From positions 1 to 6,435 of the forward strand of contig JAIRMY010000186.1 in NCBI GenBank assembly GCA_031258335.1: a stretch of DNA of 6,435 nt, read 5' to 3'. The notes beneath the pieces were generated by a model. It saw nothing but the letters and a program-made list of their open reading frames with translations, searched no databases and was not told the origin of the DNA. The translations under genes were made by a program, and so were the position numbers. Each line of letters starts with the position of its first letter. The stretch's first letter is position 1. Positions 5,203 to 6,435 of the stretch are shown here, in pieces. Source of the stretch: Spirochaetaceae bacterium. Lineage in GTDB: Bacteria; Spirochaetota; Spirochaetia; Treponematales; Breznakiellaceae.

Positions 5203-5856
5203 ATGAAGGTTCTAAAATTCGGTTTAGCTGTATTAGTTTTTTTTGCCGTTTCATGTAGTTCCGCGCCCGAATACCAGCCTGTACGGTTTCCTTCGGAACC
5301 AAACGCCGGAACGCCGCCTGCTCCGGAGACGGCAAAGGTACAAGGGATTCCGGCGTCTCCTGAACAGATACTCGGACGCGGTACAATCAAAACTGAAAAA
5401 CTCGCCGAATTTCTACTGATGGTAAACCCTGAAATAGAAGTACCTTTTGCCTATGATTTTGCCAAACTCTATGTGGAAGAAGCCGCCGCCGAAGGGGTAA
5501 ACCACGATGTAGCGTTTTCACAGATGTGCCTTGAAACCGGCTTTCTTTCTTTCGGCGGTCTTGTAAAGCCGGACATGAATAACTACTGCGGTTTAGGGGC
5601 TATAGGCCCGGGGCAGGAGGGGGAAAGTTTTCCGTCTCCGCAGATAGGGATACGCGCCCAGATTCAACACCTAAAGGCCTACGCCACAGAAGAACCGCCA
5701 AAACAGGAACTCGTAGATCCGCGTTACCGCTGGGTACGTTACGGTTCCGCCCCGACAATTTACGGCCTTGCCGGTTCATGGGCCGTCGATAAAGATTACG
5801 GCAAAAAAATCAAAAACATTCTTGACAATCTATACGCCGTAGCGTACGGGTCTTAA
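5203..5856 (+). CDS. Glucosaminidase-family (GH73-like) lipoprotein
   Basis: The frame is open from 5047, but the protein should begin at ATG 5203 (217 residues), where a classic signal starts: Lys-containing n-region, hydrophobic core LAVLVFFAV, and lipobox AVSC with Cys18, relaxed at -3 as in spirochaetes. Earlier in-frame starts fall within the repeat element and give a meaningless N-terminus. Residues 19-58 are a Pro-rich linker. Residues about 80-217 resemble the glucosaminidase/lysozyme-like fold that cuts peptidoglycan between GlcNAc and MurNAc: the stretch AFSQMCLETGFLSFGG carries the expected catalytic Glu (Glu111), then NYCGLGAIG (usual form NN..GI), an SPQIGIRAQIQHLKAYA segment and a terminal YG.KI..I...L. 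The site is periplasmic, anchored by lipid. A small lipoprotein gene follows four bases after the stop. The ribosome binding site is poor (GGGG directly before the ATG). Enzyme activity is inferred from the Glu and overall pattern. Confidence 0.88.
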   Translation: MKVLKFGLAVLVFFAVSCSSAPEYQPVRFPSEPNAGTPPAPETAKVQGIPASPEQILGRGTIKTEKLAEFLLMVNPEIEVPFAYDFAKLYVEEAAAEGVNHDVAFSQMCLETGFLSFGGLVKPDMNNYCGLGAIGPGQEGESFPSPQIGIRAQIQHLKAYATEEPPKQELVDPRYRWVRYGSAPTIYGLAGSWAVDKDYGKKIKNILDNLYAVAYGS

Positions 5857-5860
5857 TGCG

Positions 5861-6184
5861 TTGTCCGTGAAACCGCACCACGCCGTTCTCCTTTTGACCC
5901 TTTGTTTCGCCGCCTGCGCCACGAAACCGCTTGCCTTTATCGAAGCGTATGACTCCTACGCTTACGACAGTATTGTTATTTCCAGCATAGATGACTTTGA
6001 AGATCTAATTAAAAAAAATAAAATTGATACGGTATTTTATACCGATGAATATTTTATTGTGCAGATAGGTTCCGTGTTTTACTCCCACATATCACGCGGT
6101 TACAAGAGTTTTCGTGAGTACCGCGAAGGCAAACTGGAAAAGCCTGAGTCCTGGTCTATCTTTAAGCCGGGCTATTCGCAGTGA
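5861..6184 (+). CDS. Small putative lipoprotein, function unknown
   Basis: I do not recognise this 107-residue protein. Start candidates are TTG 5861 (MSVKPHH) and GTG 5867 (MKPHH, 105 residues); neither has a ribosome binding site, and expression probably depends on translation of the glucosaminidase gene, whose stop is four bases upstream. The N-terminus is a lipoprotein signal: Lys/His n-region, core AVLLLTL, then CFAAC with Phe at -3, permitted in spirochaetes but not in the strict E. coli rule. After the lipidated Cys the mature part is about 88 residues, rich in Tyr, Asp and Ile, alternating short beta-like stretches (DSIVISSI, DTVFYTD, YFIVQIGSVFY), with no catalytic motif that I can see. 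Envelope localisation and co-expression with the glucosaminidase are inferred. Confidence 0.72.
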   Translation: MSVKPHHAVLLLTLCFAACATKPLAFIEAYDSYAYDSIVISSIDDFEDLIKKNKIDTVFYTDEYFIVQIGSVFYSHISRGYKSFREYREGKLEKPESWSIFKPGYSQ

Positions 6185-6200
6185 TTTTTCCGCGCGTGGC

Positions 6201-6229
6201 TTTACAATTAATCCGGTTTACTACAGAAT
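6201..6229 (+). promoter_or_regulatory. Promoter of the flavoprotein gene
   Basis: TTTACA (6201-6206, five of six matches to the -35 consensus), a 17-base spacer, then CAGAAT (6224-6229, four of six to the -10). Transcription would start near 6236, giving a leader of about 29 bases that carries the strong ribosome binding site GGAGG (6252-6256), 8 bases before ATG 6265. This makes the flavoprotein gene a separate unit from the lipoprotein pair. Confidence 0.55.
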
Positions 6230-6264
6230 AGCGGGAAGACACCAAAAACATGGAGGATAAATTT

Positions 6265-6435
6265 ATGAAAGTTATCGCGTTTAACGGCAGCCCGCATGAA
6301 AATGGCGCGTCCAACAAGGGAATCCTTACCGTAATGTCGGAACTGGAAAAAGAAGGGATATGCGGTGAAATTCTGCACATAGGGGACAAAAACATACAGG
6401 GCTGCGTCGCCTGCCGTGCCTGCTACAAAATAAAA
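6265..6435 (+). CDS. NAD(P)H-dependent FMN reductase / iron-sulfur flavoprotein family, N-terminal part (3' end outside window)
   Basis: The first 57 residues are present, with a strong ribosome binding site (GGAGG, 8-base gap) fixing the start. The beginning MKVIAFNGSPHENGASNKGI is the first beta strand and FMN-phosphate loop of the flavodoxin-fold reductase family (usual form GSPR..GNT..L), here with Asn-Gly-Ala-Ser-Asn in place of the common GNT. Residues 46-53, GCVACRAC, place cysteines at 47, 50 and 53, as in the GC.AC..C motif of family members, some of which (iron-sulfur flavoproteins) bind a 4Fe-4S cluster with a fourth Cys a few residues later. The position of that fourth Cys lies beyond the window, so cluster binding cannot be decided. 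The enzyme would be cytoplasmic and reduce flavins, quinones or similar acceptors. Confidence 0.88.
   Translation, partial: MKVIAFNGSPHENGASNKGILTVMSELEKEGICGEILHIGDKNIQGCVACRACYKIK

Noticed and set aside
5861..5869. TTGTCCGTG identical to 5071-5079 of the heptad element, as a second repeat copy
   Set aside because: Only nine bases match and no 7-base periodicity surrounds it; it is at the start of the small lipoprotein gene.

Overview
The window looks like chromosome of a treponeme-type spirochaete. The evidence is a RecN tail of treponemal flavour, lipoproteins whose signal-peptide cysteines sit in relaxed, spirochaete-like lipoboxes, a YcgR-like PilZ protein paired with a TPR protein, and a base composition near half GC, as in the less AT-rich (for example termite-gut) treponemes. 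The genus is inferred from protein character only; there is no rRNA or other decisive marker.

Layout: (1) Positions 1-2851, plus strand, hold a tightly packed three-gene run: the 3' end of recN, an unrecognised helical protein overlapping it by 14 nt, and a 604-aa ABC exporter half-transporter starting one base after the previous stop. The exporter has Asp where the catalytic Glu should be, the mark of the degenerate-site subunit of heterodimeric exporters, yet no partner gene adjoins it. (2) Positions 2852-3222 hold no intact gene. A good promoter, ribosome binding site and start codon lead into a wrecked trans-aconitate 2-methyltransferase-like gene: six N-terminal codons, then a jump of about 60 codons and a frame change, then a further recognisable piece that stops abruptly. 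(3) Positions 3223-4971, minus strand, are a two-gene operon, PilZ domain protein then TPR protein. The TPR protein ends abruptly inside its last repeat, beside the end of the methyltransferase remnant, as if a deletion joined the 3' parts of two convergent genes. Two perfect hairpins (13-bp and 12-bp stems, 4-nt loops) lie inside the TPR coding sequence. (4) Positions 4972-5202 are the divergent intergenic region, with a 110-bp element built from degenerate 7-bp units arranged as an inverted repeat, followed by a GC-rich hairpin. (5) Positions 5203-6184, plus strand, encode a glucosaminidase-family lipoprotein and a small lipoprotein. (6) Positions 6201-6435 hold a promoter, a strong ribosome binding site and the first 57 codons of a flavodoxin-fold NAD(P)H/FMN reductase with a Cys-x2-Cys-x2-Cys motif.

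Functionally the window mixes DNA repair (RecN), export (ABC), cyclic-di-GMP response (PilZ with TPR), envelope or peptidoglycan-associated lipoproteins and redox. I see no new multi-gene defence or mobile system. The most unusual items are the heptad inverted-repeat element, the deletion scar, the paired intragenic hairpins and the orphan degenerate ABC subunit.
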